NCBI GenBank assembly: GCA_019054805.1
Contig: JAHQIY010000011.1
Location: 1,679,001 to 1,743,000, forward strand
DNA from: Brachionus manjavacas
Taxonomy: Eukaryota; Rotifera; Eurotatoria; Ploima; Brachionidae
Direction: 5' to 3'
DNA length: 64,000 bases
Numbering within the stretch: the stretch's first letter is position 1; each line of letters begins with the position of its first letter. This document shows, piece by piece, positions 46,316-63,621 of this stretch. The position numbers and the translations under genes were made by a program. Below the pieces are notes generated by a model. The model did no database searches. It was not told the origin of the DNA and worked only from the letters and a program-made list of their open reading frames with translations.

Positions 46316-46865
46316 TCTACTCTAAATTGTTCATTTAATGCATTTGATTTTTTTAATAAAATATGTTTTTGGAGTTCATGGGTAAAATGAGTACACAAAT
46401 TGAAGAGCTTGTTGAAGACACTTTTTTGGTCACCATTAGGAACCGTAATTTTTAAGACTATCAAAAATTTTTTTTAAGATATTTTTCTATTTTCATTACA
46501 AAAAAATATAAAAATATCTTTGAAGAAGAAGCTCTTGCTGAATACAAAATTATTATATAAAAAAAGAATTAAAAAAAAATAACAATTCTTTAAAATGACA
46601 AGAATTGGTTAGCTTATAATTTCTGTACAGACAAAAACAAGATAGAAGTAAATTTTATTAAATTTTTTTTTTATAAATTTATTTTGACAAGAGTTAAAAA
46701 AAAAATCTAATTTCAAGCCTTATCTTGATGTTGAATTGATGGAGTTGTTAAAGATGATTATTTTTTAGATTTTTTTTTTTAAATTGAATATTTTTGATCT
46801 AATTTTAATTTAAAAATTTATTACAAATTATTTTAAAAATAAATAGTCTAAACATTTTAGTTTTA
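46316..46865. other. 5' flank of the BAP1-like gene
   Basis: A/T-rich. The promoter for the minus-strand gene should lie here; no motif identifiable. Confidence 0.45.
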
Positions 46866-47095
46866 TTAATAATAATAATAATAATAACAAGCTAGCAAGC
46901 TAGACTTGCGAAGATGGGAAACAGTAGGATCCCATCTATGGTAACTATGTATATACACTGTGTTAAGAGCACAGTCACTTGCCCAGCTCTGCCTTCATCA
47001 CATTGAAGATTGTTTTTTGTTAGGTATCTATTCCCTCGTGTCGATTCTACCGAGCTTCAGGACTTCATCCATGGTAGATATTATTTTCTAAAATA
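46866..47095 (-). mobile_element. LINE 3' untranslated end with (TTA)n tail
   Basis: A (TAA)n run on the plus strand (46866-46889) is followed by caagctagacttgc, which also occurs next to the (TTA)n tail of the LINE at 26617-26636 (plus). This is therefore the 3' end of a related LINE on the opposite strand, without its coding part. Confidence 0.6.
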
Positions 47096-47179
47096 CTCAT
47101 ATTGAAAAAAAAAAAGAAAAGTAGTTTATTTATTGAATAATTGAGTACAAGTGAAGAAAAATTAAATTTAAATTTTCTT

Positions 47180-47660
47180 TTTAGTATTAATAGTAGTGGT
47201 AGTTCTTTCTGCGACACCTAACATGTAGAGAGTCTGAGCCTATCACCGCCGATTGGCCGTGTAGAGCTGTAGCAGCCGATTCCATTGAACTGATCTAAAG
47301 CCATTTTCTAATTAGCTGTTGACTTAGATTTCACCACATTTTCTGGCAACTAATTCCAATGCGGAACTACTCTGATTGAGAAAAATACATGTCTGGCGCT
47401 TACTGCAGCTGCAAAATCGTTTTTAATTTGAGCTGCAAAACTTTCTCTCTGGACTCTGATGCTATTTTCTCTTAACGCCCCGTAAGATATTGGTATTTTT
47501 GTTGCCCTCTATTGCACCTTTCTACCGCGTTCACATCCCTTTTCATACTTGGATTCCATACCTGCACTGCGAAATCTAGATATGGTCTTACCATGGATAT
47601 GTACAATCTTAACCACGGCCTTTTTAAATAAAAAATTACAAATTTGTTTGGGTTTGAAGT
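47180..47660 (-). mobile_element. LINE 3' end relic
   Basis: Minus-strand frame 47678-47472 contains RLYISMVRPYLDFAVQVWNP then RDVNAVERCNRGQQK, the RT C-terminal block. Sequence from 47195 to 47330 matches the 3' part of the copy at 4590-5570. Truncated and broken. Confidence 0.75.
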
Positions 47661-47959
47661 CAAAAAATCTAAAATCAAATAATAAATAATTTTTGAAAAA
47701 AAATGTTTTAAATAAAATTTATTTTTTTAATGAAATTAATATGAAATTTTAGTAAAAATTTATAAAATATTTAAAAAAAATAATTCAATTATTTTAAATT
47801 TAAATTAGAAATTTTTAGTATTTTTATTTTGATAATTCTTAAATCATCTTATTAATTAAATTTGAATATGAGTGTTTCGAAATAATTTAGTTAAGACAAT
47901 TTTTTAAAAGAAGCTGAAAAATAAATTTTACTTGTGCGAAAAATTTTTTTGTTTAATCG

Positions 47960-49036
47960 TACCGTAATTCCGTGTTGGGGAACGCGTGCATTAATACCCA
48001 AAGTCATATGTGAAGTGCATGCACAGACATTAACCCCTTCCATGTTAAAAAAATACTATTAAAGGCTCGACGCACTACATGTGCAACTTTGGGTATTAAC
48101 GTGTGATACTAATAAAAAACCAAGTTTAAATGTCGAGTTAATAATCAAAAAATCTTTTTTAGAGCATCATTTTTATTTGAAATTTTCTGAAATATTAAAA
48201 AAATAATTTTTTATATTTCAACTTTTAGGGCGACCATTCAAACAAAATTATGAAAATGTTTTTTAATATTAAAAATTATTTTTTTTATGCTTTTCTAGTT
48301 ATAGATGAAGCTTTTTTTTTAAAGATTTAAAAAATCATAGCGATTCACCATTGTTCAATGATGAAAATAATAATCCAGTACAAAAAGGAACAAATTGTTC
48401 AAACATTACAATTTCAAACCAGAATGAGGAAGTTATGCGTCGACATCTTCAAAGTTTAAACTTGAATAGAGTTGATATTACTCCAGTTGTAGTTTTAAAA
48501 AAAGATGGGAGTGTTCGAAAGCCTCTTGGTAGGAAAAAGGGCTCAAAAAACAAATCATCAAAATAAGATTTTCAAATAGTATTTTTTTTCATTTTAATTT
48601 TGTCTTTAAACGCCGCTCGTATAATTAATTCAAGACTTTGTCATATTATTTTAATATTTTAATTTTTATATTTTTTTAAAAAAGCTGCATCTATAACTAG
48701 AAAAGCATAAAAAAAATAATTTTTAATATTAAAAAACATTTTCATAATTTTGTTTGAATGGTCGCCCTAAAAGTTGAAATATAAAAAATTATTTTTTTAA
48801 TATTTCAGAAAATTTCAAATAAAAATGATGCTCTAAAAAAGATTTTTTGATTATTAACTCGACATTTAAACTTGGTTTTTTTATTAGTATCACACATTAA
48901 TACCCAAAGTTGCACATGTAGTGCGTCGAGCCTTTAATAGTATTTTTTTAACATGGAAGGGGTTAATGTCTGTGCATGCACTTCACATATGACTTTGGGT
49001 ATTAATGCACGCGTTCCCCAACACGGAATTACGGTA
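47960..49036. mobile_element. 1.08-kb element with ~355-bp terminal inverted repeats
   Basis: The left arm (47960 to about 48320) and right arm (about 48677 to 49036) are near-perfect reverse complements, beginning taccgtaattccgtgttggg and ending with its complement. TA lies at both tips. Each arm itself contains an inverted pair, ttaatacccaaagt and actttgggtattaa, so the structure is a foldback within a foldback. The ~355-bp unique centre holds one small reading frame (48351-48566). No transposase is present, so the element is non-autonomous or of unknown mechanism. Arms this alike suggest recent origin or ongoing conversion. Confidence 0.88.
48351..48566 (+). CDS. Small basic AT-hook-like protein inside inverted-repeat element
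   Basis: 71-codon frame, complete with stop, beginning MFNDENNNPVQKG with the start codon read as TTG or an upstream exon; the first in-frame ATG codes for the Met in NEEVMRRH. It has an Asn/Gln-rich N-terminus, a middle segment with MRRHLQSLNLNRVDITPVVV and a very basic tail KPLGRKKGSKNKSSK resembling an AT hook. It is the only coding candidate in the unique centre of the element. It might bind the element's A/T-rich ends; that is inference. I do not recognise a family. Confidence 0.4.
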   Translation: MFNDENNNPVQKGTNCSNITISNQNEEVMRRHLQSLNLNRVDITPVVVLKKDGSVRKPLGRKKGSKNKSSK

Positions 49037-50251
49037 TTAAATAAAATTTATTAAATTTTTAAATTTAATGGCTAAAGAAATATAATAATTTTTTTTTAAA
49101 ATTTAAACAAAATTGTATTGCCCCAAAGACGTTTTAAAAAAGGAAGACTAAAATAATTAAAACAGTATTTTTTACACCTTTATTAGATTAAAAATAAAGC
49201 TATTCTAATAGGATTAAAAGAAAATAAAAAAACCTAATCAAATTTTATCTATTTTATTTCTCAATTTTTTAAATATTTTTAAATGCGTAATTCTTTTTCT
49301 TATTTTAGATTTTTATTAGAAGCATTGTCTCAAATTTGAAAGCTTCAAAAACTCCGAAATCTAAAATCATATTAAATTGAATAACAAAATGTTTTAGACT
49401 AAATCTAAAATTCAAATTTAATCATCCATTTTTCTCTACTAGAATTCGTTTTTTCCTTAAACTTGAAGGAATAAATATTTTGATTATTTGATATTTTTCA
49501 AATTTTTGAAAAGTATGAATCACCTAATAATAAATACCAATTAATTTAAAAAAAAAGACAATTTCATTTTTTAATATTCTTTATTTTTTTTCATCAATTC
49601 TATTTTTGGCTAATTTTTAACAAAAATTCTTTGGGCGATCTATCAAGATTTAAGTCGATTTTAATTATATCATTTAATAAAATTTTTGCATTTTTTTAAA
49701 AAAGTTTGAATTTAGTAAAATTTCAAGTTAAATCAAAAACAGCAAATTTACAGAGTTTTATATTTTATTTTGACTAATGAACTGTTAATCTTTTTTGCTT
49801 CATTAATTTAATTATAGCTGTTCAATTCATATTTTTTGACAACGCTCTATAAGAAATCTTTAAATGAGTTAATAAAATTCGCCAATTTATAGTATTATTT
49901 GCTTACTTATTAAGACTAAAGCCTTAAAAAAGCCTATAAAGTACATTTATAAACACGATATTTCGAGTCGTTTTAAAATAAAAATCCTGATTCTAGGAAA
50001 TTCTGTGAAGTTTTACTTCTTTTAAATATCATGCTTTTGATAGAAAACAAAAAATTTACAAAAATATAAATTGTTTAATCAAAAATAGCATCCGAACATG
50101 ACTTACTAATTCTAGAAATTAATAAACAATAAAAAAAGGTAATTTTGCTCAGCAACCAGACTGTCAGGAAAAAAACATTATAAATATCTCTGTTTTAAAT
50201 TTAAAAAAAATCAAGTCCCTAAAGAAAAAAAATTAAAATTTTGAATTTTAG
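49037..50251. other. AT-rich intergenic region
   Basis: No recognised gene or repeat. It forms the 5' flank of the chimeric protease gene. Confidence 0.5.
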
Positions 50252-55832
<5,581 letters not shown>

Positions 55833-56149
55833 TTTTGTTTATATGAAGTAATTATGTTGGCTTACAAACATTTAATTTCTTTCATTCTATTATTGCTTTA
55901 AAATAAACTTTATTTTTTAATTTTTAAATAAAATAGATTTTAAAAAATATGGTGCATTTTTTCGTCTTTTAATAAAAATTTTTATACAATTTTGTAGAGG
56001 CATGAATAAAGTTTGATTAAAAAGTGAAAATTTTAAAAAATAAAAAAAATTAATGAATTAGAATTTAAAGACCAAGAAAATATTATAGCGATATTTTTCA
56101 TCTACATTGGTGAACAGGCTTATCTTTTAAATATATTGTCTATAAAATT
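55833..56149. other. 3' flank of the chimeric protease gene
   Basis: AATAAA-type signals near 55900 and 55925. Otherwise A/T-rich. Confidence 0.5.
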
Positions 56150-56640
56150 TTGATGAAGCATGAACCGGAAGACACAATTGAAGAGATTTACACTTTCATG
56201 ATGACTAGATCCTTAACAGAGTGGTGGCAGGTAGTGGAATGGAAGGTTTCCAAGCACAGATAACCTGGACTTAAAGTCTACCAGCAACATAGCGCGAGAC
56301 TATGAGAGAAACAATAATACAATAAGGTGATACACAAGCCCAATGTGGACGGACAGAGAAAGGGCAGTCAAATTGGAAAGGCAAGACTTCACAGTTAGCC
56401 AGTGTTGGACTAGGTAGGTCGAAGATTGAATTTTTAGGGGACAAAGGGGAACCAGTTAACATTTTAGTGAGGTCACATTCAACAAAGCTATAAAAGACAA
56501 GGCCATGAAATAAATAAGCATCTAGTTATACGGATATCAGGCAAAGAAACATTTGCCGATAATGGAAGAGTTCAAGGCGGTAGCAAGCTAAAAACTAAAG
56601 TGCTCCAAATGACTTTTGCGGTTTTTGCAACAAAATCGTA
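56150..56640. other. GC-richer unassigned relic
   Basis: Composition is clearly richer in G and C than the flanks (for example gtggtggcaggtagtggaat). Stops occur in all frames. It lies directly before the LINE relic and may be its 5' part or another element's gag-like region. No family recognised. Confidence 0.35.
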
Positions 56641-57760
56641 GAGCCTTTTAAGCTACTCAGCGGCAAACTGGCAATTATTCAGCGAGATTTTAAATTCTCA
56701 TATAGTTAATTTCACTGAAAGTTCACTCACAATAGATCGACTAAATGATAAAATTACCGAAATAATCATTTCTGCCTCACACGAAAACATTCCTAGTCTA
56801 TCTCAGAATATCTACAAAACCAGTTTTCCCCCGAACATTGTTAATCTGATAAAAGATCGTAGGAAAGCTAAAAGATTTTTTCAGAAAACTTAAGCAAAAA
56901 TTTAATCACCTTTCATTTGAGTTAAAGGTCTCTTTAAAATAATTCTGGAAAATTGGTTTGATTTTATTGACATGATGGGAAAAACCAACTGACAAGTAGA
57001 TCTTTTTGGAAAAAAAAAATTTAGAACAAAAAAAGGATCAAATTTAATTCCAAATTTGATTTCAAATGGTGAGGAATTCAAAACTAATGAAGAAAAGGGA
57101 AAATGCTTCGGAGAACTCTTATCTTCAATATTTAGTCCTAATTCTGATGTAATTGATACTAAGTTAAATGATACTGGTAGACGAAATTAAGATACTGTCA
57201 ATGACAGTATGGTCTTAATCAAAATTCACAAGGAAATCTTTTAAAATATTTGGTCTGATCAATTTTAGACTCTTTTCCTTGCTTGAATTTATTTTCAGAA
57301 AATAATATCAAAAAACTACTAGCAATTCAGAATAAATCAGTCAGGTCTATCCTTAAGTTAAAATATGATACTCTCTCCAAGATGGTGTATAAACTTAAAT
57401 TACTAAAAACAGTCTCGAATCGGCTTTTTGAGTTGAGTGAGAGATAAGTTGGGAAAGGACTGAGTCATTCTTTTCCATTGGTTGTCAAACTGGTGGAGGA
57501 ATACGAATACCAAGCGGGTTACGTATCAAGATATATTGAATACCCAACTCCATTGTGTAATTGCTACTCCTAACTATTTTCTCTTTTTTCCTGAACCTTC
57601 AACTATGTAAACATGCTTCATTTGCTATTCCCTTTTCGATATGTCTCTTTTTAAATTTATTTTCATTTATTTAAACCAATTTAATTTCGTTTTGATTTTA
57701 TATCTTACAATTTGTTCTGAAGGAGCTATAGCTCGGTACTAATTTCTATGTTTTTTAGAA
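56641..57760 (+). mobile_element. LINE relic with internal deletion
   Basis: 56690-57190 in shifted frames reads SLTIDRLNDKITEIIISASH, FPPNIVNLIKDRRKAKRFF and LIPNLISNGEEFKTNEEKGK, the linker between endonuclease and RT of a Jockey/CR1-like LINE. At about 57195-57215 (gacagtatggtc) it jumps to the C-terminal segment shared with the copies at 6640, 15840 and 23229, so the whole polymerase core is deleted. The 3' flank (agctatagctcgg near 57725) also matches the 23090 copy. Inactive. Confidence 0.8.
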
Positions 57761-57894
57761 ACGAAATTTAAATCAAATTGATTTTAATTATTTTTAAAAG
57801 AAAAAAAAATATTTTATCTAGAGAAAAGATTTTTAATTGAAATTTTATTAAAAATAAAACTTATTATTACTAATTAATTTTTAATTAATAGTAT

Positions 57895-59187
57895 ATATGG
57901 TTTGATTTTTTGTGTTTGAATTACAAAATGTATCCAATGTTGAAATTACATTGAAAAAGTGTGATGTTTCAAATTATTTTTTTCAGTCTCAAATAAAAAA
58001 ATAATTTTAAGTTAATATTGCAAGTATAAAAAGCTTTGTTTTTTTTTATAAATTTTGACTTTGAGTTTGTGAAATAATGATCCCTAAGATAATATTTGTT
58101 TAAAAACTATATACGCTCTGTTTTTTATTTTTTAAATTAAATTTTTATTAAAATGCATCAAATGAACGTCAATTATCACTAAGGTCAAAACTTATAAAGA
58201 AATAAATGAAGTTTTCCGAATCTATTCGGATAGGTTAAGAATAGTTCACCTGTTAATGGAGCAATTCTTGTTCTCAGGTTTTATGAACTTCACCTAATCT
58301 AGAATTATTGACTATTTTGAAATTTTTTCATCTATTCAGAAAAAAGCTAAAGTAATAATATAAAATAAGATAGAAAAAATAATTCAATAAAAAATTTAAA
58401 TTTGAGCGGACTAGGTAAATATTGTGAAATAGATGAATCTATTTTCAATTTTCAAATCTATTTTCAAATCTATTTTCAAATCTATTTTCAAAGTCAAACA
58501 CTTGAAGGGTGAAAAATTAATTTTAATTTTCTTTAATTTTTATTCTTTAAATATTTAAATAGAAAGTGCATTTGGGTATTTGGGATTGTTGAAAGGGTAA
58601 TACCAAGTCAAACAGATTAGAGCAAATGCTATTCCTAGAGCTCTTTCAAATTAAAAAACAATAAAATTGTTAACTTAAATTGTTTATTTCTAAATCAGCT
58701 TCGAACATTAGGCATTCTATAAAATAGCTTTACTCAATTTGTTCACATAAATTATTTTCACCTAATTTTGATTCTTTTTTTAATACAAGTTCAAAATTAA
58801 GTCTTTGAGTCCAGTATGTTGCAACTGCTAATCTAATAAATAATAACCAGTATGTGCTCAATCTCTACAAAATTCACGAAGCTAGAATATATTGAAATTA
58901 AATTTCTGATAAATTTGCAGTTTTATCAGAATTTGGTAAATAAACAAATAGATTACATAAAATTTAAAAAAGAATTTTCAATATTTTTTTCAAATTTCCA
59001 AATAAAAATTAAACTCTTTCTATTTCACCAAAGAGTTTAATTTCTAATATGAAAATGCTTGCAATATTAACTAAAAATTATTTTTTTATTTGAGGCTGAA
59101 AAAAATAATTTGAAACATCACACTTTTTCAATGTAATTTCAACATTGGATACATTTTGTAATTCAAACACAAAAAATCAAACCATAT
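57895..59187. mobile_element. Foldback-type element, 130-bp inverted termini
   Basis: The arm 57895-58024 (atatggtttgattttttgtg...) is the near-exact reverse complement of 59058-59187. The centre of about 1 kb has no recognised protein; the 62-codon frame at 58852-59040 is A/T-biased and unconvincing. TA-rich edges prevent a certain target-site call. Confidence 0.8.
58437..58491 (+). repeat. 12-bp tandem repeat
   Basis: About four copies of tctattttcaaa lie in the centre of the foldback element. Confidence 0.7.
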
Positions 59188-59909
59188 TGAAAATGATATA
59201 TTTTCCTATTGATGAGAAAAATATTTTAAAAGATAAAGGTAAATAAATGTACGAATTCTATGAAAAAAGACTTGTTTACGAGTTTTGCTCTTTTTATTAT
59301 TTACGAATTTACGAATAATATATAAATAATATTTTGATAAATTCAAAAAATTTAGACTTAGATTAGCCGGTTTGTTATTATCGAAAAAATAAAATTCTTA
59401 TTACTAAAAGACGACTTAAAATTAGATTATTTTTATTTCAAGGTATATATATGAATTTTTAACAAATTGTTTTAAATATTGAAAAAATAAAAAGCAAAAA
59501 TTTTTCAATTCAATCTCATTTAGTGTATTCTAAAATGTCTCCCTTTAAATTAACTTTTATCATCAACAATTTAATTATCATGTCTAATATTTTAATATAA
59601 ATCAATTTTCGCAATAAGTCGAAATTTAAATAAATTTAAGCATCTCATCAAATTCAATAATTTAAAAATTTTCCGATTAAAATATTCAAAAATTTATTCA
59701 AAAAAGAATATTCTTAGAGGAAATATTTCAAATTTTTACATCTTTCAAAAAATTACCCGATGACTCATTGCTCATTACCAAAATGCCAGACATTCAAATA
59801 CATTAAAGTCAAAATGTATTTTTTTCCAAACATATCATGATTGCCATAATGAAACTATAAACTATTGATAAAATAAATTTTCAATTTTATTCATATTCAT
59901 TTTCGAAAA
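59188..59909. other. 5' flank of the multi-domain protease gene
   Basis: A/T-rich; no feature recognised. Confidence 0.45.
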
Positions 59910-62900
59910 ATGATTAGCCATTTTGTAATTTTATTAATTTTTTCATTTAAACAAACCGAACCATCCGGATGTCACACGGTATCAAGTGGTTCTAATTGTG
60001 ATGGTACCAAAACATTTTAAACCAAAAACAAAAAGTTTTAATTTAATTTTTCAGAATGCGGTTTAACTTTTCAGCAGACCAATGTGCGCATTGTAGGTGG
60101 AACTGAAGCGGTCCCTAACAGCTGGCCTTCTTTGGCTTTGATATTTTTCAATTATACATTCGATTTTGATTACATGGGCAAGTCAAACAAAAAAACAGTC
60201 TCATCAACTTGTGGTGGTACACTAATCGACCGAAGCCGGATAATTACAGCAGCACATTGCTTTGTCAGAGATGCATCCTTTACCTTCAATGGAACTAATA
60301 TTCCGATCACGGTCGGACCAAACATTTACCATCCAACTTACACATCAATGTACACAGTATACTTGGGACTGCATAATTTAAGTTCTGTGCTGAATGGTCC
60401 TTCAAATATTTTTCCCGCTGTAGCAGTGTCTATAAAAAAGTTTGAAATGGTAATTTTAATTTTCTGGAAAAAAATTAATTTTTTTAAAATAATTTGAAGC
60501 ATCCGAATTTCAATTCTAATTCTTTTCTAAATGATATAGCTATAATTGAACTGGTGAATGGCATGATTTTAAATGAAAGAATTCAAACTGCGTGTCTGCC
60601 GGAGCCGGGTTTTGAGCTTAAGACAAATATACCGGCATGGGTTGCCGGATGGGGCTCACTTAAATCGGGCGGAAGTCCCTCATCAACTTTGCAGAATGTT
60701 AAATTAACAATTTATAATGCGTCTTATTGCCAAAAGATTTATTTTGAGAAAAATTGGACTACCCAAATATGTGCTGGTGAGTACAAAGGTGGAAAAGATA
60801 CGTGCCAAGGTGACTCTGGCGGACCGTTGATGATAAGGCAACAGATAAATGGAGTTGAACGCTCAGTTTTAGTTGGTATTATTTCATATGGTTTTTCTTG
60901 CGCAGCACCCGAATACCCAGCGTAAATATTTTTTTTTATAAAAATGCCCCATTTCTAAATAACTAAATAAAGAAGTGATTTTTTTTTATAAATAATTGTG
61001 AGATTTTTATTAAGTTAAAAGGAATTAAAGAAATTGGATTAAAATGTAAACATTCTCAATACAATTTTTAAATAAAATTAGATTTTATTTTATTTGAAAT
61101 TAGTGATATTTATTTGTGATACTTTTGAGTTCATAATTAAATTTTCTAATTTAAATTAGTGCTTAATTATGATCTTTTAAGCTAATAATGGGTAAAATTT
61201 TTATCGGAGTCATGAAATTATAGTCAAGCCAAGTCATATATTAATTTTTTTTTATGTAATATATAAATATTCTTGTAAACTCTTGCTTTTCAGAAGTTTT
61301 TAAATTAACTTCATTTTTTTTAATTTTTTTTATAGAGAAAATAATAAAGGATAAACATTTTTTTAACTTTGAAAAAAATAAAACGTCATCTTTTTGAGAA
61401 TAATTTATTTAAATGAATAATTTTAGTTCAGTTAATTTAAATTAAAAAATTTAAAAAAAATTTAAATTTGGCAATTATAAATAAAGATTCAAAAGTTAAT
61501 TTTTGTACCTTAATTGTCGCTGTTACTGATAAATGTTCAGAACCTACAAAATCATCAATGAAATAATTAACGTCATAATGGTCTGAAATACCATTCAGCA
61601 TCGTTGTCATGGCAAAGCAACCCCAATGCACACAACACTGAAGAATTAAGCATTTAAAAATTTTTTTTTTGATTAATTCAATTTTTAATAATATTTGATT
61701 GTTAAATTTTCCAAAAATTTAACTAGATTAAAAAAAAAACTGCAGGACTTTCCATGGATAGACAATGTGATGAAACTTTTAAAAAAAACATTTTCCTTAC
61801 ATTTTCACTGAAAAAGAAAAGCATTTGAAAAATTGGTATTGTACCAAAGTCTGATTTTTTATGCTTAAAAAATATTTTATATCATTGAACATTTTTTTTA
61901 GCATTAATAAAAACTGACTTGAGCGAAATTCAATTTTTTTCTAAACACTAGAAGACCCGCGGATTTTTTGAGCTTTTTTTCCAAAAATTTTTTTTTCTCT
62001 TCAACTTTAAAGTTAATTTTTCAGAAGATTTTTTTTTAATTTCAAAAATTGAAATGTTTGATGTAAAAAAAAAATAAACATAAAGTTCGAGGTATAGACA
62101 ATGAGAATATTAAAAAGTTAAAATCCTTTCTGTTCTTTTTCATAATTTAAATTTATTTGTCCCTGTTCCTTTTTGTACTTTCTGTACTTTTGTACTTTTT
62201 CAGAATTTAAATTTATTTGGCTTGTTCCTTTTTGTTCTAAATTGTAATAAAAAAAGGTTTTGATTAAGCAATATTTTAAATTTCGATTCATTTTAAAAAT
62301 TGATTTTATAAACCAAAAAGATTAAATTTTTTGGAAAATTTTTAAATCAAATTTTATTTTTAGCATCTACACACGAGTTAGTGCATTTCTCGATTGGGTA
62401 AATTCAAGCCGTTCAAGTCAAATAGATTTTTCAACACAAACAACAAAAAAACCCAAAGAAATTCCAATTTTACCTGCAGTCAACTGCAGTAAAACATCTT
62501 GCAAAAAATGTGGTCTAAGATTTGCTAAGCCTAGTTTCAGAATCTACGGAGGCGTAGAGGCCAATCCGTACAGCTGGCCTTCAATGGCTCTCATAGTCTT
62601 CAACTACAAATTCAATGTCAAACTAGACCAGCAAGTGGCAGAGGTGAGCAAACAATACACTTGCTGCGGAAGCTTAATAGACAATCAGACAATTTTAACA
62701 GCAGCTAATTGCTACATCAGACAAATAAAAACATTTGAATCAGGTTCAGAACTCATTCCGGTAAGACCAAACTCGTTCTATCCGACTATGCAATCAATGT
62801 ACACAGTGTATCTTGGAGTTCACGATAAAAAAAGTATTCTGGAAGGCATTGTTCAACCCCCAGCTGTCAAACTAGCTATAAAAAGCTTTCGAACTGTAAA

Positions 62901-63621
62901 TTATTTTAAATTAAAATTAAATTTTGTAATAAATTTTTTCAAGCATCCAAATTTTAATTCAACAACTTTTCTAAATGATATTGGAATCATAAAGTTGCGC
63001 ACACCAGTTCAATTTGACCAGTACATTCAGCCAGCTTGTCTTCCGAAAATTCCAGGGTATCCAAAAAGATTTAACAGACCCTCGTGGGCAGTCGGTTGGG
63101 GCTCTGGGTCCAATGACTCATTAATGTTTGATAGACTGCAAAACGTCAAATTGGTTCTATATAAAAGTAACATGTGCAACAATGTTTATCCTGACGTGAA
63201 AAAAAATTGGAAAAGACAACTCTGCTCTGGTGATTTTGGCCAATTTAAGAATCATCTCATATCTAATATTTTTTTTAAAGGATTTATTAAAGGAGGCAAA
63301 GATACTTGTGATGGAGATTCGGGAGGACCATTGTATCTGAGAGAAAGAGTAAATGGAGAATTTAAGTATTTACTAGCTGGAATTACTTCTTATGGAGATG
63401 GATGTGGACTGCCAGGAAAACCAGGGTTAGGTTTTTAATTTTAAATATCTACAAATAAACTAAGATAAAAATTTTTTTTTCTAGAATTTACACCAAAGTA
63501 AGCAGTTATTTAAGGTGGATTAGATTATTTTTGAGCGGAACTCATAATCGTTTTTCTAATTTGGGACCTCGTAGAAACTCAAAAAAGTGTGGCTATGGCA
63601 GAGTCGGAAAATATTGCGATG
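59910..63621 (+). CDS. Tandem S1 serine protease (polyserase-like), 3' end outside window
   Basis: Exons 59910-60003, 60055-60449, 60500-60921, 62364-62895, 62944-63229, 63281-63425, 63485-63621 give about 670 aa with no stop yet. A signal-like start (MISHFVILLIFSF) is followed by S1 domain 1: CDECG motif, R43/IVGG, TAAHC (His99), LNDIAI (Asp175), GDSGGP (Ser269), pocket Asp263; predicted active. Its last exon (IYTRVSAFLDWV) runs without a stop through a ~40-residue Thr/Lys/Pro linker into domain 2: CKKCG, R363/IYGG, TAANC with Asn419 where His is required, LNDIGI (Asp493), GDSGGP (Ser590); predicted inactive. After IYTKVSSYLRWI a linker ends KCGYGRVGKYCD at a phase-1 donor, the same phase and motif as the exon before domain 1, so a further S1 domain probably follows. 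Introns of 48 and 51 bp in domain 2 are in frame and stop-free. Confidence 0.85.
60922..62363 (+). other. 1.44-kb intron between S1 domains 1 and 2
   Basis: Donor ccagc/gtaaat, acceptor tttttag/catcta, phase 2. The exon after it supplies both the C-terminal strand-helix of domain 1 and the start of domain 2, so this intron does not separate genes. It contains the repeat at 62090-62250. A 64-codon minus-strand frame (61631-61437) is not convincing. Confidence 0.75.
62090..62250 (+). repeat. Dispersed repeat, copy 2 (gaggtatagacaatg family)
   Basis: Starts gaggtatagacaatgagaat and shares aaaatcctttctg and tccctgttcctttttgtact with 41490-41650. It also carries an internal partial duplication of the ttcctttttgt segment. 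Confidence 0.65.

Noticed and set aside
58852-59040. 62-codon frame inside the foldback element
   Set aside because: I/F/K/L-rich, no recognised motif, and no evidence of a conserved product.
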